A DNA stretch of 64,000 nucleotides from Kingdonia uniflora (Eukaryota > Streptophyta > Magnoliopsida > Ranunculales > Circaeasteraceae). Position numbers and translations under genes: made by a program. A model generated the notes under the pieces. It was not told where the DNA came from. It ran no database searches and saw only the letters and a program-made list of their open reading frames with translations. Shown piece by piece: positions 10,882-22,226 of the stretch. The first letter of the stretch is position 1, and each line of letters starts with the position of its first letter. The stretch spans positions 372,001 to 436,000 of the forward strand of contig JACGCM010002112.1 of assembly GCA_014058105.1 (NCBI GenBank). Direction: 5' to 3'.

Positions 10882-11274
10882 AAGGAGAATCATCCACCTT
10901 TCCCTACTCAGCGGAGATGGCGGGGGTTATGGAGGAAGAGATGGTACTAGTGGAGAAGGGAGACAGAGATTAGAAATCATCTTCCGCACAATCATGGCTC
11001 TTTTTCTTGAAGGAGTGTTTCATGTTGGAGGTTAGTTCGGGCTCAATTACAACCATCTTCCTCAGTTTCTTGTGGAAGTAAGTTATGATGGATGTGGCCT
11101 CAAGATCTGTGACAACCATTGTATGGGCCTTTCTTGCAGAAGAGTTTCGGTATGAAACAGTGTTAAAAATTAAAATGTAATGTAACGTGTAGATCAATCT
11201 ATAGAAATTTTTAAAAACCTGTTCTCTATAAAGTTTTTTGCAAGAAAAAGAATGACACCGAGGTCTCGACTGCC

Positions 11275-12009
11275 ATGGGTAACACGGTTAACCCATCAGT
11301 TCGGATTAAAGAGTTAGAGGCTAATCATGTTTGTATTCAAGCTCATGTAAGGAAGGGAGGCGTACGTTTAGGAGAGAGTGACGATAAGTTAGATGTTGCT
11401 CTTCGTAGAGAGCAAAAGTTAATGGTGGTGATTAAGAGGAAAGATGAGCTGCTTAATAAAGCTCGTGTTGGGGGAAGTGATGTAAACGTGCTGGAATTAG
11501 TAGCACTTTGTGCTCAAGTGGAAGAGCTGAGGACTAAGAATAAATTTGAGCTGGATAAAATAGCGGTGACAATAGCATAGCAAACTGACATAATAACACG
11601 CTTAGGGTAATACACAGAGTAGGATGACACTCTACACAAGGAATTGCGATAGCATCATCAAAGACTAAGAAAGCTGTTTGCCGAGTTAATCATGCTTGAG
11701 CGAGAAAAGATTAGCCCGGATGAGGTGCACTCGCGGGAGTTAATGGTTGTCATTCCTTATTTTGTGGAAGAAGTAAAGTGGCTTGAGCTCGAAAAGGATA
11801 CCTTGTATGACCGTGTGGCATTCCGAGGCTATATCCGTAATGCTGATATAAATTGAAGAAATTGCTTGAACAACATGGAAATAGAGTTAGGCTCCCGACC
11901 TACATAATTAATAGAGCAAGGCAGAAATGTTGTAACTGCTCAAAACCCAGAGTTTATGGCTGTACGACCTCCTATGCAGGGGAAAGTACAGTTGACCTCC
12001 CAAAAGTAA
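11275..12009 (+). pseudogene. Coiled-coil end of the large antisense gene (element B)
   Basis: A plus-strand frame of about 244 codons with several in-frame stops. The first 100 codons are Lys/Glu/Leu-rich and heptad-like (ALRREQKLMVVIKRKDELL). The end carries VVIPYFVEEVKWLELEKDTL, MEIELGSR and LIEQGRNVVTA. Element C has the same ending on its antisense strand: VIVAYFVEEVKRFESKRDTL, METQLGPRTAELIDQGR. This identifies it as the C-terminal exon of the antisense gene of Tat elements. The upstream part with the gypsy-type domain is missing in B. The start at 11275 is only the first Met of the open stretch, and the true exon border may lie upstream. Confidence 0.6.
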
Positions 12010-12790
12010 AAAACCTGTAGAAATGACCTGTAGTTTTTGTAGTTGTAGACATGTAGAGAATTGAAAGCTAGTTTTATCTTTACTTTATCTTTTGGCTGAT
12101 AGAGACCATTAATTTTAAAACTAGTATTACCTTTATTTTAATCGTTGATATATGCATAGATGGGCGATTGAAAGCTAGTATGACATTTGCTTTAATCTTT
12201 GTATAGATGTTTGACTTAAAGCTGCAATTACCTTTATTTTAATCTATGTATAGATGGTCGATTGAAAGCTAGTATTACCTTTGCTTCAATATGAGATTTA
12301 GTAGATTCTACGCGAGTAGAGAGTAATGTAGGAAAAAATTTGAAAGCTTTTATTGAGTAGATAGAATGTACACTGTTGGAGATTGAAATCTCACTTTTGG
12401 AATGTAAAGAATGTGAATAGATTAATTTGTAATGAAGAAACTAAGGATTTAGCGATAATATTGTTTCAACCACCTAGTATTCCGAGGATTTGAGATTCGT
12501 CCCCTTTCTCCGTTATGTGGTAGTATTATCCAAGGCCAGTGCGGTCAATGATGAGGAAAGGACCTTATCAATTTTTCTGTAAGCTACCCAGCATTCACCT
12601 CTTTTCTACTTTGTAGGATTTTTGTGAGGACGTGATCGTCGATTTGGAACTCACAGCTTCAGACTTTTACTTTGTATGAGCTTGCTAGCAAATGATGATA
12701 TCGACCTAGGTTGATAATAGCTCATTCCCTAGTTTCATCAATCCAGTTCATATTGCAGGCTTGTTTAAATTTATTTTATTCGTCTGTTAG
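12010..12790. other. 3' untranslated region of element B, no gene
   Basis: This is the stretch between integrase (minus strand) and the antisense coiled-coil gene (plus strand). The part at 12045-12300 is a degenerate tandem array (separate entry); the remainder is AT-rich without a frame. Confidence 0.5.
12045..12300. repeat. Degenerate tandem repeats in element B 3' region
   Basis: The phrases GATTGAAAGCTAGTAT and TTTA.CTTTAATCTTTGTATAGATG recur near 12053, 12165, 12207 and 12257 at uneven intervals of roughly 45-110 bp. The array sits at the same place relative to integrase as the 161-bp array of element C, although the sequence differs. Confidence 0.6.
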
Positions 12791-13557
12791 CTAGTGATCT
12801 CTAACAGGATGGTGGTACTCTGTTGAAATTATGGCCTCTGTGCCATAGGCCAGGAAGAAGGGAAAATAGCCAGTTGATTGTCTTATTGTAGTACGGTATG
12901 CCCATAAGACGTGAGGAAGCTCCCGTATCCAAATTGCTTTCTTCTGTGATTGAAGCCTTTTCTTAAGTCCATCCACTATTATTTTGTTGGTGATTTTGGC
13001 CTGCTTATTTCCCTGCAGGTAGTATGGATTTGATGGGGAATGAATGATATTGTATTTGTTGAGGAAGGCTGCAACCTTTTCCCCAATGAACTGTGGCCCG
13101 CTATCAATCCGAATCAGGTAGGGCCATCCGAACCGTGTGATAATATGTTCCAAGATAAAAGTGATGACCTCTTATTCTCTAGTTTGACAAAGAGGAACTG
13201 CTTCAACCCATTTCATAAAGTAATTTATCGCCATGAGTAAGAAATGTCGGCTACCTGCCGTATTTGGAAATTTTCCCACGAGATCGAGTGCCCACCGCCT
13301 AAAATGCCAAAATACCTTGTTTGCATGTAGTTTGAGTGCAAGAGCTCGTATCATGTATTCATGTCGTTGACATGTATCGCATCTTCATGAGTACTCTTCC
13401 GCTTGCTTGCGCATTCCTGGAAAGATACTCCTTGTGTAATTGCTCTATTTGTAAGTAATCGACTTACGGCGTGGGAGCCACAAGTTCCTTCATATAATTC
13501 TTTGAGAATTCCATCGGCTTTTTTCTTGGAGAGACACTTAAGATAAGGCTCTGTCAC
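12791..13557 (-). pseudogene. Integrase of element B
   Basis: Minus-strand integrase in two frames. The N-terminal zinc-binding region (13557-13351) reads LYEGTCGSH where family members have LHEGTCGSH, so the first His is lost; the second half of the HHCC motif is scrambled. The catalytic core has AINYFMKWVEAVP (first Asp changed to Asn), then IDSGPQF (second Asp kept). At the position 35 residues further, where Glu is required, it reads QAKITNK, with Lys instead. It cannot be active. Downstream, RELPHVLWAYRTT is the usual gypsy integrase core motif. Confidence 0.85.
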
Positions 13558-13869
13558 TGATCAGCAATATGAACGACCCTTCTGAACTGTATAACACTTT
13601 AAAATTTAGATCAACTGTCGGCGTGTTTTTGGATATGATGGAAGGGGCTCGTCACATTTGTTTGCCAGGCTAAGGTAGGCGATAAAGGGCTTCTACTAAT
13701 CATTGTCTTCCTCTTCATCACCCCCAGTGTTAATCGTGCATGCAGAATGGAGATCAATGCTAGGGGTAGACATCACTTTAATTTATAGATATCGTGCTTC
13801 TGTGCCCAAGACCCCAACCAAATAAGCTAAGGAATTGGCATGTCAATTATCGCCACGAGATAAATAGTC

Positions 13870-16480
13870 AAGAGTTGCTTTCGTGAATCTGCTCATCCTA
13901 TCGACAACGAGGGCTGCATATTCGATCATCTTGCTATTTTTTTGATACTGTTCTAAGTAATGGTGGATGATGAGTAAAGAATCTATATAGACGGATATCT
14001 CAGGGATGCCAAGCTCGAATGCAGAGTGGAGCCTATGAATTAAAGCTTTGTACTCTGTGATATTGTTAGAAGCTTCAAAATCTAAGCGGATAGATTTCTC
14101 AATTTTTTTCGTTGGATGGGGTAATCAGTACGATTCAAATTCCTGACCCTGAGGGTCCTGCTGAACCATCTGTTAGAAGCCTTCACCCTTTCCTTGTAAT
14201 TCATTCAACTCGCTCGTCAAATTGCTTGGCGGGTGGATCTTCTGAGTTATCTTTTGTAAGGTCAAGATCGCGCTCTTCCTAATCGAGATCTTTCATAGGA
14301 AAATCTGTAAAAAAAATTGGTAACGGCCTGACCTTTGTCTGAATAACATTGTTTGAACTTGATATTATGTTCTCCCCAACTGACTGACCATTGCTGTACT
14401 CTTTATGATTTTTCTTTCTTAGACAAAACTTCCTGGAGTGGGTAGTTCATCATAACTCTGACTGGATGAGCTTGGAACTAGTGCTTGAGTTTATGTGAAG
14501 TGTAAACGAAAGTTATAAGGAGTCGCTCGATCTTAAAATTTCTCATTTCTACTAGAGTAAGGGTTTTGCTGATGCAATTGGCTAGTTTTTTAACCTTTCC
14601 CTCAAGTTGAATGAGGACCGAGCTGATAGAATTGTCTATAACTACGATATAATTAATTAGTTCCTCATTATCTACCGAGGTTCCCATGATGGGAAACCTC
14701 CCCAGATAAGTTTTGAGTTCATGAAAAACTGCCTCGCATGCTCCAGTCTACTGGATCTCTTCGTTGGGCTAAACTATTTCTTGTTTGGTACACCCTCAGT
14801 GTTGTAAAAATAGCCACTAGCATCGATTTGAAGACTTAGAGATGAAACAATTGATAACAACAATCTTGCCTACGAGTTTTTCTACGTACTTCTTTGTTTT
14901 CCGAGAGGGCATGTTGTGGAGAGCTCAAATTTGATCTGAGTTAGCTTTAATTCTATTCCTGCTAATAAGATGGCCGAGGAACTTGCCTAAATGCGCTCTA
15001 AATTGATATTTATCAGGATTGAGCCACATTTTGTATGAGCGTAGAATATGGAAAATCATGGAGAAATCTATGATATAGTCTTTGAACTGTAAGCATTTTG
15101 CACAGGAGGACATCGATGTAGACTTTAACAATTTTCCCCAAGTGTGCTTTGAGCATTATTATCATTAACCGCTGATATGTCGCTCATGTGTTCTTCAGTC
15201 TGAAAGCTGTGACTTTGTAACAGTAAAGACCCATTTTAGTGATAAAAGTAGTATTTTCCTGATCGGTATCCAAAATAGGTATTTGATTGTATCAAGAAGC
15301 GACATATATCATGGGTAATAGTTTGTGACCTACCGTAGAATCAAGAATTTGATGAATGATTTGAAGAGGAAAGCTTTTCTTTGGAGTGTGTTAGTTTTGA
15401 TCAGGAAAATCTATGCAAACTCAGACTTTCCCATTCTTCTTTGGTACTACGACAATGTTGAAGATCCAATCTGGATACTTAGCTTCTTAAATGAATCTTA
15501 CTTTGATCAACTTATCAATTTCATTGTTGACTTCATCTCAAAGATAAGGTGATAGCCTTCTCTATTTCTATTTGACCACCGTGGCGTTGTTGCTGATGCT
15601 CAATCTGTGACATGCCTTAATGGATTAACCCCAGGCATTTCTTTGAAACTCCAAGGGAAGATGTCTCGATTCATTCCTAAAAAGTGAACGAGGGCTTCCT
15701 TATTGTGCTGGACCGGCTTGGTACCAATATAAGTACCTCTGTTGGGTCCATCAATGTCTATGTATTTTGTAAGTCCTCCTATTGAAGGTTGGTCATTGAT
15801 GTGACTAGCTTTCTACAATTGCTATGAAGCATATCAATCTTATGTTTCGAGAATGGCAGAAATGGAATTTTCTCAAGCTCTAGAGAGCTTTTGACTGCCT
15901 TTGATTTCATAGATGTCACCATTGTACTTGAAGTAAAGTGCTTCATAATACGTATAAGCGATTACTTCTATGTTGTGGATCAAACAATGGCCCATAATCT
16001 TTAAATAACAAGATTTGGCGTCGATGATGTAGAATATGTCGTTAATTGTGGCAGGTCTAGCGGTGATAGGTAAGATGATCTTGCCTACTTACTCTTCCTT
16101 AGAGCCATTAAAGCCATTGATATCGATGTCTCTCAGAATAACTTGATCAGCCAATCCCATCTGTTCTATCGTGTTCTAAAAGAGAATTTCAATACCGCTA
16201 CCAATATTAATAATCATTGTATGCATGACAATTCTTTTTATCTTTAGCATGATAACTAGTGCGTCATGATGAGGAAACTTGACGTGACTGATATCATAAT
16301 CCTCGAATGAAATCCCTAGTTAGCGACTCCTGGATTCAGAAAGAAGTTTAGCTTTTTTATCCTGAGCGGCTAGATCGCAGCACTCTGATAATCTTCATCG
16401 CTTGAATCTGGAAGAGTTATTAATTTGATAGATCTTGATCATGTTGTATGGTGCATATGGTATAAGTGCATTTCCTCGGT
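13870..16480 (-). pseudogene. Protease, reverse transcriptase and RNase H of element B
   Basis: A heavily interrupted pol. The protease motif near 16220-16190 reads INIGSGIEI, with the catalytic Asp replaced by Asn. Reverse transcriptase begins near 15540 with IKVRFI and AKYPDWIFNIVVVPKKNG. Its active site near 15130 reads VYIDVLLCK, so the second Asp of the YxDD box is Val. RNase H follows (VIDNSISSVLIQLEGK at about 14660-14610). A second RNase H region near 14100-13900 (Tat-type aRNH; TVYEALIHRL and SLLIIHHYLEQYQ-like remnants) precedes integrase. The two RNase H regions place B in the Tat lineage. Confidence 0.8.
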
Positions 16481-17838
16481 TTAATCTTTGACCTGGACAA
16501 CTTTGACCTGCATCTTGTAGCTACCATTCTTGTATGATTCCAAATTGATAATGTACTCATGCATTCTTCCATCTTTGAAAATATATTCTAACAACCTCTG
16601 TAAAGCATAGTAGTTGTCAGTTTCATGATAATTTACCTTATGATGCATGCAGTACAGTTTGCATTCAATTGGTTCCAGTGGTTGAGATATACAGTAGAAT
16701 TTGTCGTTCGCCAGTACGAGAAAAATTGATGAGATCCGCACATTCATCTTGGGGAGGACCGGCTTGGGTAATAAATTATCTTTTTGAGGTTTGCCTGTGT
16801 TTTTCTTATAACACTTTTGATCACCCTGTCCTGGTCCTCCTTTGGTACACTGTTGCATTATGTGTTTTGACCTTTAGTAGTCATGACAGATTTAGTAGAT
16901 TTATGCCTTTCGGTCATCATCCTTTCCAGGTTGACATAACCATTGATCTTGGTAATTATATCCTCCAAGGTTGCGGGTTTGTTTAAGAAATGATGCTCAT
17001 TTGCTTTGCAATCGAGTTTATAGGGCATTTATAAAAGTAGTAACAACTATTTTCTTATCGAGATTATCAAATTTACGTACGAGCAAGAGAAACTTCTTTA
17101 CAAAGACCTCGAGCTTCTCTCTTGGTGATTGTTTAAGACTAATAAAAATATATAAATTCTCTTCCTTGTCGTTATTGTGAGCATAAGTCTTGAATTTTTT
17201 ATTTTGTAGTTGGTCGAATGTGAAGATGAAATCCCCAGGTAGATAATGGAACCACCATAGCGGTTATCCCTATATACTTATTGTGAACAGACGACATTTA
17301 ATATGGCTGAGATTTGAATACAATCCCAGTGAATCATAGAATTGTTGAATGTGTTCCTTCAGATCGGTGCCCTTGTATTTATGTATCTTTGGAGTATGAA
17401 TACATGTTGGTACTTTCATATCAAATAACTCTTTGGCAATTATACTACTTTGTAACTTAGTAAAATCATCCTTACTACCTAGAGCTTGAGCTTCAATCAA
17501 CTCCTTGATACGCTAATCCATGTGTTCTTATGTGACATACTAACGTGTTGTCTGAGTAACTTGGCAAGCTGGTCAAGGATTATGAGTACTAGTGCCCTCG
17601 CTCAAGCACTTACGTACTGGAATTTGGGGTTAAGGTTGCTCTTCTTCCTCTTGATGCTTGGAAGGCCGGAGACCTCGACTGATATTGGACTGAGCTTCTC
17701 TTCCCAAATAAATTGAAGCTCGAGCTCATTACTCTTCTCTGTCTCAGCGTGGAGATTCGCCCGTAGCTCAGCGGGCTGTTCTAGTTTAACTAAAAGATCG
17801 AGCTGGACTCCTGTAGTTGGTCGCTTGGAAGTGACCAT
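16481..17838 (-). pseudogene. gag of element B
   Basis: It starts MVTSKRPTTGVQLDLLVKLE at 17838, matching the gag start of element C (MVSSRRQAAGTQL at 23757). The capsid segment (17500-17270) contains KELFDMKVPTCIHTPKIHKY and HIQQFYDSLGLYSNL, typical of plant Retrotrans_gag. The C-terminal part (16858-16481) has a poor zinc-knuckle-like segment (CKLYCMHHKVNYHETD) and a Lys/Gln-rich linker. Frameshifts separate the parts. The protein would have formed the virus-like particle. Confidence 0.75.
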
Positions 17839-17893
17839 GATTGGAATGGATAGTAGAGTAAATGTATGCCTTAGATTATCATGGAAATGATTT

Positions 17894-17913
17894 CATTCCC
17901 ACAGATGGTGCCA
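17894..17913 (-). other. Primer-binding site of element B
   Basis: On the minus strand this reads TGGCACCATCTGTGGGAATG two bases after the 5' LTR. Element C has TGGCACCGTCTGTAGG in the same place. The terminal TGG fits the CCA end of a tRNA; the primer tRNA was not identified. Confidence 0.7.
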
Positions 17914-17915
17914 AA

Positions 17916-18503
17916 TGTAATGGCCTAATTTAACAGCTTAAAATATTTTGAAATTATATCTTACACCAAATGTACCTGTGATAAGAATTAGTGTAATACA
18001 ATAACTGACACAAGAAATTTAGTATAGAAAACCTTTGAATAGGTTAAAAACCATGACCTCGAGTTGAAGGATTCGTACCTGTAATTTTTATTGCTTGAGG
18101 CTAATATCTTATTACAAGTGATCTCTTAAGCAAGAAATATTTGATCTTGAAATAAGAATTCTTATGGTGTCTCGGATCTAGAAATTCTTGTGTTAGAATC
18201 TAGAAATTCTGGTCCTCATCTCCTCTGAAACTTTTTCTTTATATAGACCTTACCTGCAGTTTGTTATTATGTAGAAGCACGTTCTCCTGATTATGAGGTT
18301 AGTGGTAGTTGAATGTCTAACTGTTAGTTCGTGAAAGACATATGTCTTTGACTTGTCCATACTTTGTTGTAGTGCTCAATCCAAGTTCTTTATCAGTTTG
18401 TGGTCTAGGTGTCAATGCTGATTGTACATGTCACGTGTATAATACGGGAGTCTGATATTGAGGTAGCTCGAGTTTAGACTAGGTCGAGGTATTGGTCCCT
18501 ACA
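17916..18503 (-). repeat. 5' LTR of element B
   Basis: 588 bp, TG...CA when read on the minus strand (TGTAGGGACC ... GGCCATTACA). A TATATAAAG box lies at 18237-18245. Alignment with 8821-10198 is continuous apart from the inserted element and one deletion in the other copy. Confidence 0.88.
18237..18245 (-). promoter_or_regulatory. LTR TATA box (element B)
   Basis: TATATAAAG on the minus strand, inside the 5' LTR. It is missing from the other LTR because of a roughly 75-bp deletion. Confidence 0.5.
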
Positions 18504-19084
18504 ACAAGTAAGTACTAAGTGAAAAATTGTTATTCGCGACAAATATTTATGTCGTTAATGTCAGATTAACGACAGATATTCTGCCTTTTTTTTTTGCAAA
18601 AAGTTTAGTAATATTTATCAAAAAGATAGAGTACATGAAAAGGGAGAGCCAACCATACCACACACTAGTACATGTTACTAGTGCATATGCAGATGGGGCT
18701 TTCGACAAAAAGTTAAAAAATATTTTAAAAATAAATACGAAACCCCTAATAGGTAAGAGGCATTTCTCCGAGTTATTACGTTCAAACAAAGCCAGTCACG
18801 TTTGAATGATACATTGAAATTAGCGGTCAACCTGCATTAGCCAGATTTAGCCTAAGCAGGATTTCTTTCGAACGACCTCCACTGCCGTTCGAACGAAATG
18901 TTGAGAAAAGTCTTTTAATCTCCTCAGCTCGAATCAGTCGTCGAAATCGTTCAAGCAATTTTTTTGAATGTGGCCTTCGATTTGTTCGAGCGACTTCCAC
19001 GTTGTTCAGTTCATTCAAACGACCTCCAATATCGTTTGAACAACTTGATGTTATTCTACCTTTTGGTACTATTTGGGAAATCAT
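18504..19084. other. Right flank of element B, no gene
   Basis: This should begin with the continuation of the split Athila-like LTR. It contains a near-palindrome (CGACAAATATTTATGTCG at 18538-18555), a T10 run near 18586-18596 that could be the poly(A) tail of the adjacent minus-strand LINE, and the GTTCGAACGA-type repeats. Long frames here are uninterrupted by chance and lack any recognisable motif. Confidence 0.4.
18866..19044. repeat. GTTCGAACGAC-type dispersed short repeats
   Basis: TTCGAACGACC, GTTCGAACGA, TGTTCGAGCGAC, ATTCAAACGACC and CGTTTGAACAAC occur within 180 bp. The same phrase, also followed by CTTC or CTTCGA, is repeated in the solo LTR at 49013-49907. The motif is self-complementary. 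Confidence 0.7.
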
Positions 19085-19140
19085 AAGTATTTTGTATCTG
19101 GGTTCTCTATGTGAGTAAGAAAAACTGGGTGCCCTGGATA

Positions 19141-19610
19141 CCATTCTTCAAAGGGTTCTGCATTTTTAGACCCTTGTTTTGATGTTGTATCCGCTAAAAA
19201 ATTTGCTTCTCTCCATATTTGAGTAATTCAGAGTGAGTCAAGTTTTTATTAGATTTGCTTCCATTCAGTGATCATAGTCCATGGAAGTGTCTCATTCATA
19301 AATGCTTGAACCGTGGCCTGAGAATCTGAGACCATCCACAATTTTTTCCAACCCGACGCAATTGCTTGCTTAGCGCCTTGCATGATATCTTGAATCTCTG
19401 CGACATAGTTATTGGTATTGCCTAGTGCTTTGCAGAAAGTACACATTACCTCCCCCTTCATAATCCTGTATACTATCTCAATACTTGCTGGTCAAGGGTT
19501 ACCCAAGGCAGAACCATCACAACATGCCTTGATCTCCCCTGGGTTTGGCAGTTCCTACCAGCAACTCTTTATCGGTGTTATGTGCCTATGTTGGCATTGA
19601 ACGTTTAAGC
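19141..19610 (-). pseudogene. LINE RNase H domain
   Basis: Near 19530 the frame reads IKACCDGSALGNP, the usual start of plant LINE RNase H (CDGS with the first catalytic Asp). It is followed by YVAEIQDIMQGAKQAIASGW (Glu helix), LWMVSDSQATVQAF (catalytic Asp) and, after a frameshift, REANFLADTTSKQG (final His/Asp helix, with Asp kept). This is the 3' end of ORF2. Confidence 0.8.
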
Positions 19611-19845
19611 CTTTGATAATTTGTAGATCGATTTCGTTGTTGAACATGCTATTTTTGGAGAGTTGGGATGTGTCTATGATGTTTTGCAGTATGTATTGTT
19701 GTAGCTGTTGGTTGGTTGTTCTCCGTTCATTGTATCTGAGGCTGTTACACTTTTTCCAAAGTCCATTGCAAGTAGTAAAAATAGTCGAGACCCACAAATC
19801 CTTAACATAAGAGCTTGTATGGTTGTTTCTGGTAAGGACTATTTG

Positions 19846-20301
19846 CTAGTTGTCCTCTTCATTCACCAGTGGTATTTTGAAGATGGTACATATCCTATTC
19901 CAGATTTCTAGAGAGCATTCATATTCGAAGAAGAAATGCTGCTCAGTTTCGGCATTGTGTTGGCAAAGGGAGCAGATAGAGAGGAGGCAGATGCCATTAT
20001 CCGCTACAATATTGTCGAAAGAGAGGGTACAGTTAAGAAGTTTCCATGCAAGCGAACTCAACCGGGGGTGTAGGCTATTACTCAAAACCATTCTCCACCA
20101 TCATGCGGTGTCTTAGGTTTTGCGAATACTATTAAAAGCGTTCTTAACTATAAATTTTCCATAAATGTCCGGCTTCCAAATTTGTTGGTCCTGAGCCTGG
20201 GGATCACAGTCAAGTCTCTTAAGGTTGATCCCCAGCGCCATAAATAGTAGTAGAATATCATGGGGTATCTCCCATCCTTCCTTGCTGATAAAGTTGCTCA
20301 T
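19846..20301 (-). pseudogene. LINE zf-RVT domain
   Basis: The region has IWKPDIYGKFIVKNAF (20301-20113), then LHPRLSSLAWKLLN and CSLCQHNAETEQHFFFEYE. This is the Cys/His pattern of the zinc-binding domain downstream of reverse transcriptase in plant LINEs (zf-RVT). A frameshift lies near 20100. Confidence 0.75.
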
Positions 20302-20516
20302 CTTCGCAGTACAGTTTCTCCATAGGTGCGCTAGAAGGTTAATGTGCTCTCTCAGGGTGATATCCGTTACCCAGCAATCTCTCCAGAAGTCAATTTTTTC
20401 CCATTACCGATCACCCTACCCATGTACTAACCTGCCAGATGTTCCGCTGCTTCAATTCCCCTCCAAATGGATGAATTATTGTAATATGTGATTACCTCTC
20501 CATTTCTGTTTTTGCA

Positions 20517-22012
20517 TTACACATTCATGAAACATGCCCAGCCTTCACTTTGCTGGGTAAATGCCCAGTAAAGTTTACAGAGAAGCGTATTGTTAACTTC
20601 CCCAAGTTTATGATTGCCTAGTTCGCCCTCCGGTATGGGTTTACGCATCTTTTCCCATTTAAGGGTAATGCTTTTTCTTTTGGACGGATCCCCGGACCAA
20701 ATAAAATTCTGAATGATAGTTTTTCCCTCCTTGATAAGAGTTTGAGGCAATTTGTAGACTACCAGGTTGTATATAGGTGTGTTGTTTAGGACTGATCTGG
20801 CCAAGCCAATCTTCCTTGGAACAGCAGAAGTCGTCCTACCCAACCATTTGCCCGCTTTCTGATTTTTTTTCCACCAACGGTGAAAAATATTTTTTGTAGC
20901 CCTTCCATGGAAAAGGGGTATTCCCAAGTAACTTTCTAGCAGTCTCCCTTCCTGGAATCTGAATACATCAAGAATCACCCTTCTCCTGGAGAGTGGAACT
21001 CTCCCCATGAAAGTCTTGCTCTTTTCAAGGCTCACTACTTAGCCTGATGCTTCTTGGTATTAAAGGAATATTTCAGCTGTTTGAGGTCTTTAGTATCTCC
21101 ACATTGAGGAATATGAATATGTCATCTACGAAGAAAAGGTGTATTAGATCTTGTATTTGCTTATTACTGACCATTATGTGGATTTTACCTTGGTCCCTCA
21201 ATTTCTGCAGGGTACCAAAAATATCTTCTGTGAGTGCAAATAGCAGCGGAGAGAGAGGGTCTCCTTGTTTAAGATCTCTCCCAAAGCTGAAGAAACATGT
21301 GGAACTTCCATTAATCGTGATTGAAATCTTCCTGCAATTGATAATGATCATAATCAAGTTACAAAAGTTGTGGGAGAACCCGAAGACCATGAGAGCTACG
21401 TTATATTTAGCTTGAATCCCACATTGCCTCCTTTCCTCTTTCCCTTCATCTCGTTGACCAGCTCGGATGCCATCCATATGTTATTGTGTATACTCCGACC
21501 CTTGATGAAGGTTCTTTATGCCTGGGATGCCGCTCTCTCTACTATTGGTGATAGACAGGTGGTCAGTATCTTTGTTATTGTTTTAACTACAAAGTTTCTC
21601 AGGAAAATTGGTCTGTAGTGGTTCACCTTCTCCAGTTTCTTGATTTGGGTATGAATACTATGATATTGGAGTTAAAGTTGGATGGAAGTTGTCTGTCAAT
21701 GAAGAAGGAGGAAATTCCTCTGTAGAAATCCAGTTTAACCACCTCCCAGAATGTTATGAAGAAGGCCCCTGGGAATCCATCCGGCCCTGGAGAGCTATTC
21801 CTGTTGAGACTTAACATCACGAGTTTGATCTCTTCCTCGTTTGGGAGTACTATCAGCATGTCATTTTTAGTTTGATCCACTTTGGACATTGATACATTCA
21901 ATATGTTGTTGTTCAAGTTTACTGGGTACTCTGTAAATTTGTGTGTGTAGAATAGGAGTATGTGCGCCTTTATTTGGGATTGGTCGGTTAAGATAATTCC
22001 TTCCTCCGTCAT
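20517..22012 (-). pseudogene. LINE reverse transcriptase
   Basis: In order: NRNSSPGPDGFPGAFF (22012-21623), the canonical N-terminal RT motif; LKQGDPLSPLLFAL near 21280; the active site LIHLFFVDDIFIF near 21130 (FADD expected, FVDD found, both Asp present); then the thumb and connection region with YLGIPLFHGRATKN, SAVPRKIGLARSVL and NFIWSGDPSKRK (21035-20517). At least two frameshifts break it. Confidence 0.85.
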
Positions 22013-22226
22013 GATCTCTGTGATGATGCTCCTTTTTATTTCTAGCTCTGGTCATGCTGTAATTGAATTGGGTGTTGTGGTCGCCTTCTGTGAGCCATTT
22101 ATTTCTAGATTTTTGGCGTCATTGAATCTCCTCTCCCTCTTCAATATGTGATATTTGTGTAGCCTTTGCAATGATGTCCTGGCCTAGAGCTTCACTTTGC
22201 CAGTGGGTTTCTTGATTGAGTTATAG

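Larger units (their letters stand above)
8821..18503 (-). mobile_element. Tat-type Ty3/gypsy element B, complete but decayed
   Basis: Minus-strand LTR retrotransposon with two related LTRs (17916-18503 and 8821-10198), primer-binding site, gag, protease, reverse transcriptase, two RNase H regions, integrase, a degenerate tandem array, plus-strand accessory ORFs and a polypurine tract. The order places the accessory ORFs between integrase and the 3' LTR, transcribed against pol. The flanking pentamers are GTAAG (8816-8820) and ACAAG (18504-18508), matching at 3 of 5 bases with two transitions, so the target duplication is plausible but eroded. The element landed in the LTR of the Athila-like element. 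Every coding domain has stops. Confidence 0.85.

Noticed and set aside
18827..19144. 105-codon minus-strand frame
   Set aside because: It runs through the GTTCGAACGA repeats and overlaps the LINE ORF2 tail in another frame; its content is explained by the repeats.
21047..21415. Plus-strand frames of 80-120 codons over the LINE
   Set aside because: They are reverse-strand shadows of the LINE reverse transcriptase read on the minus strand.
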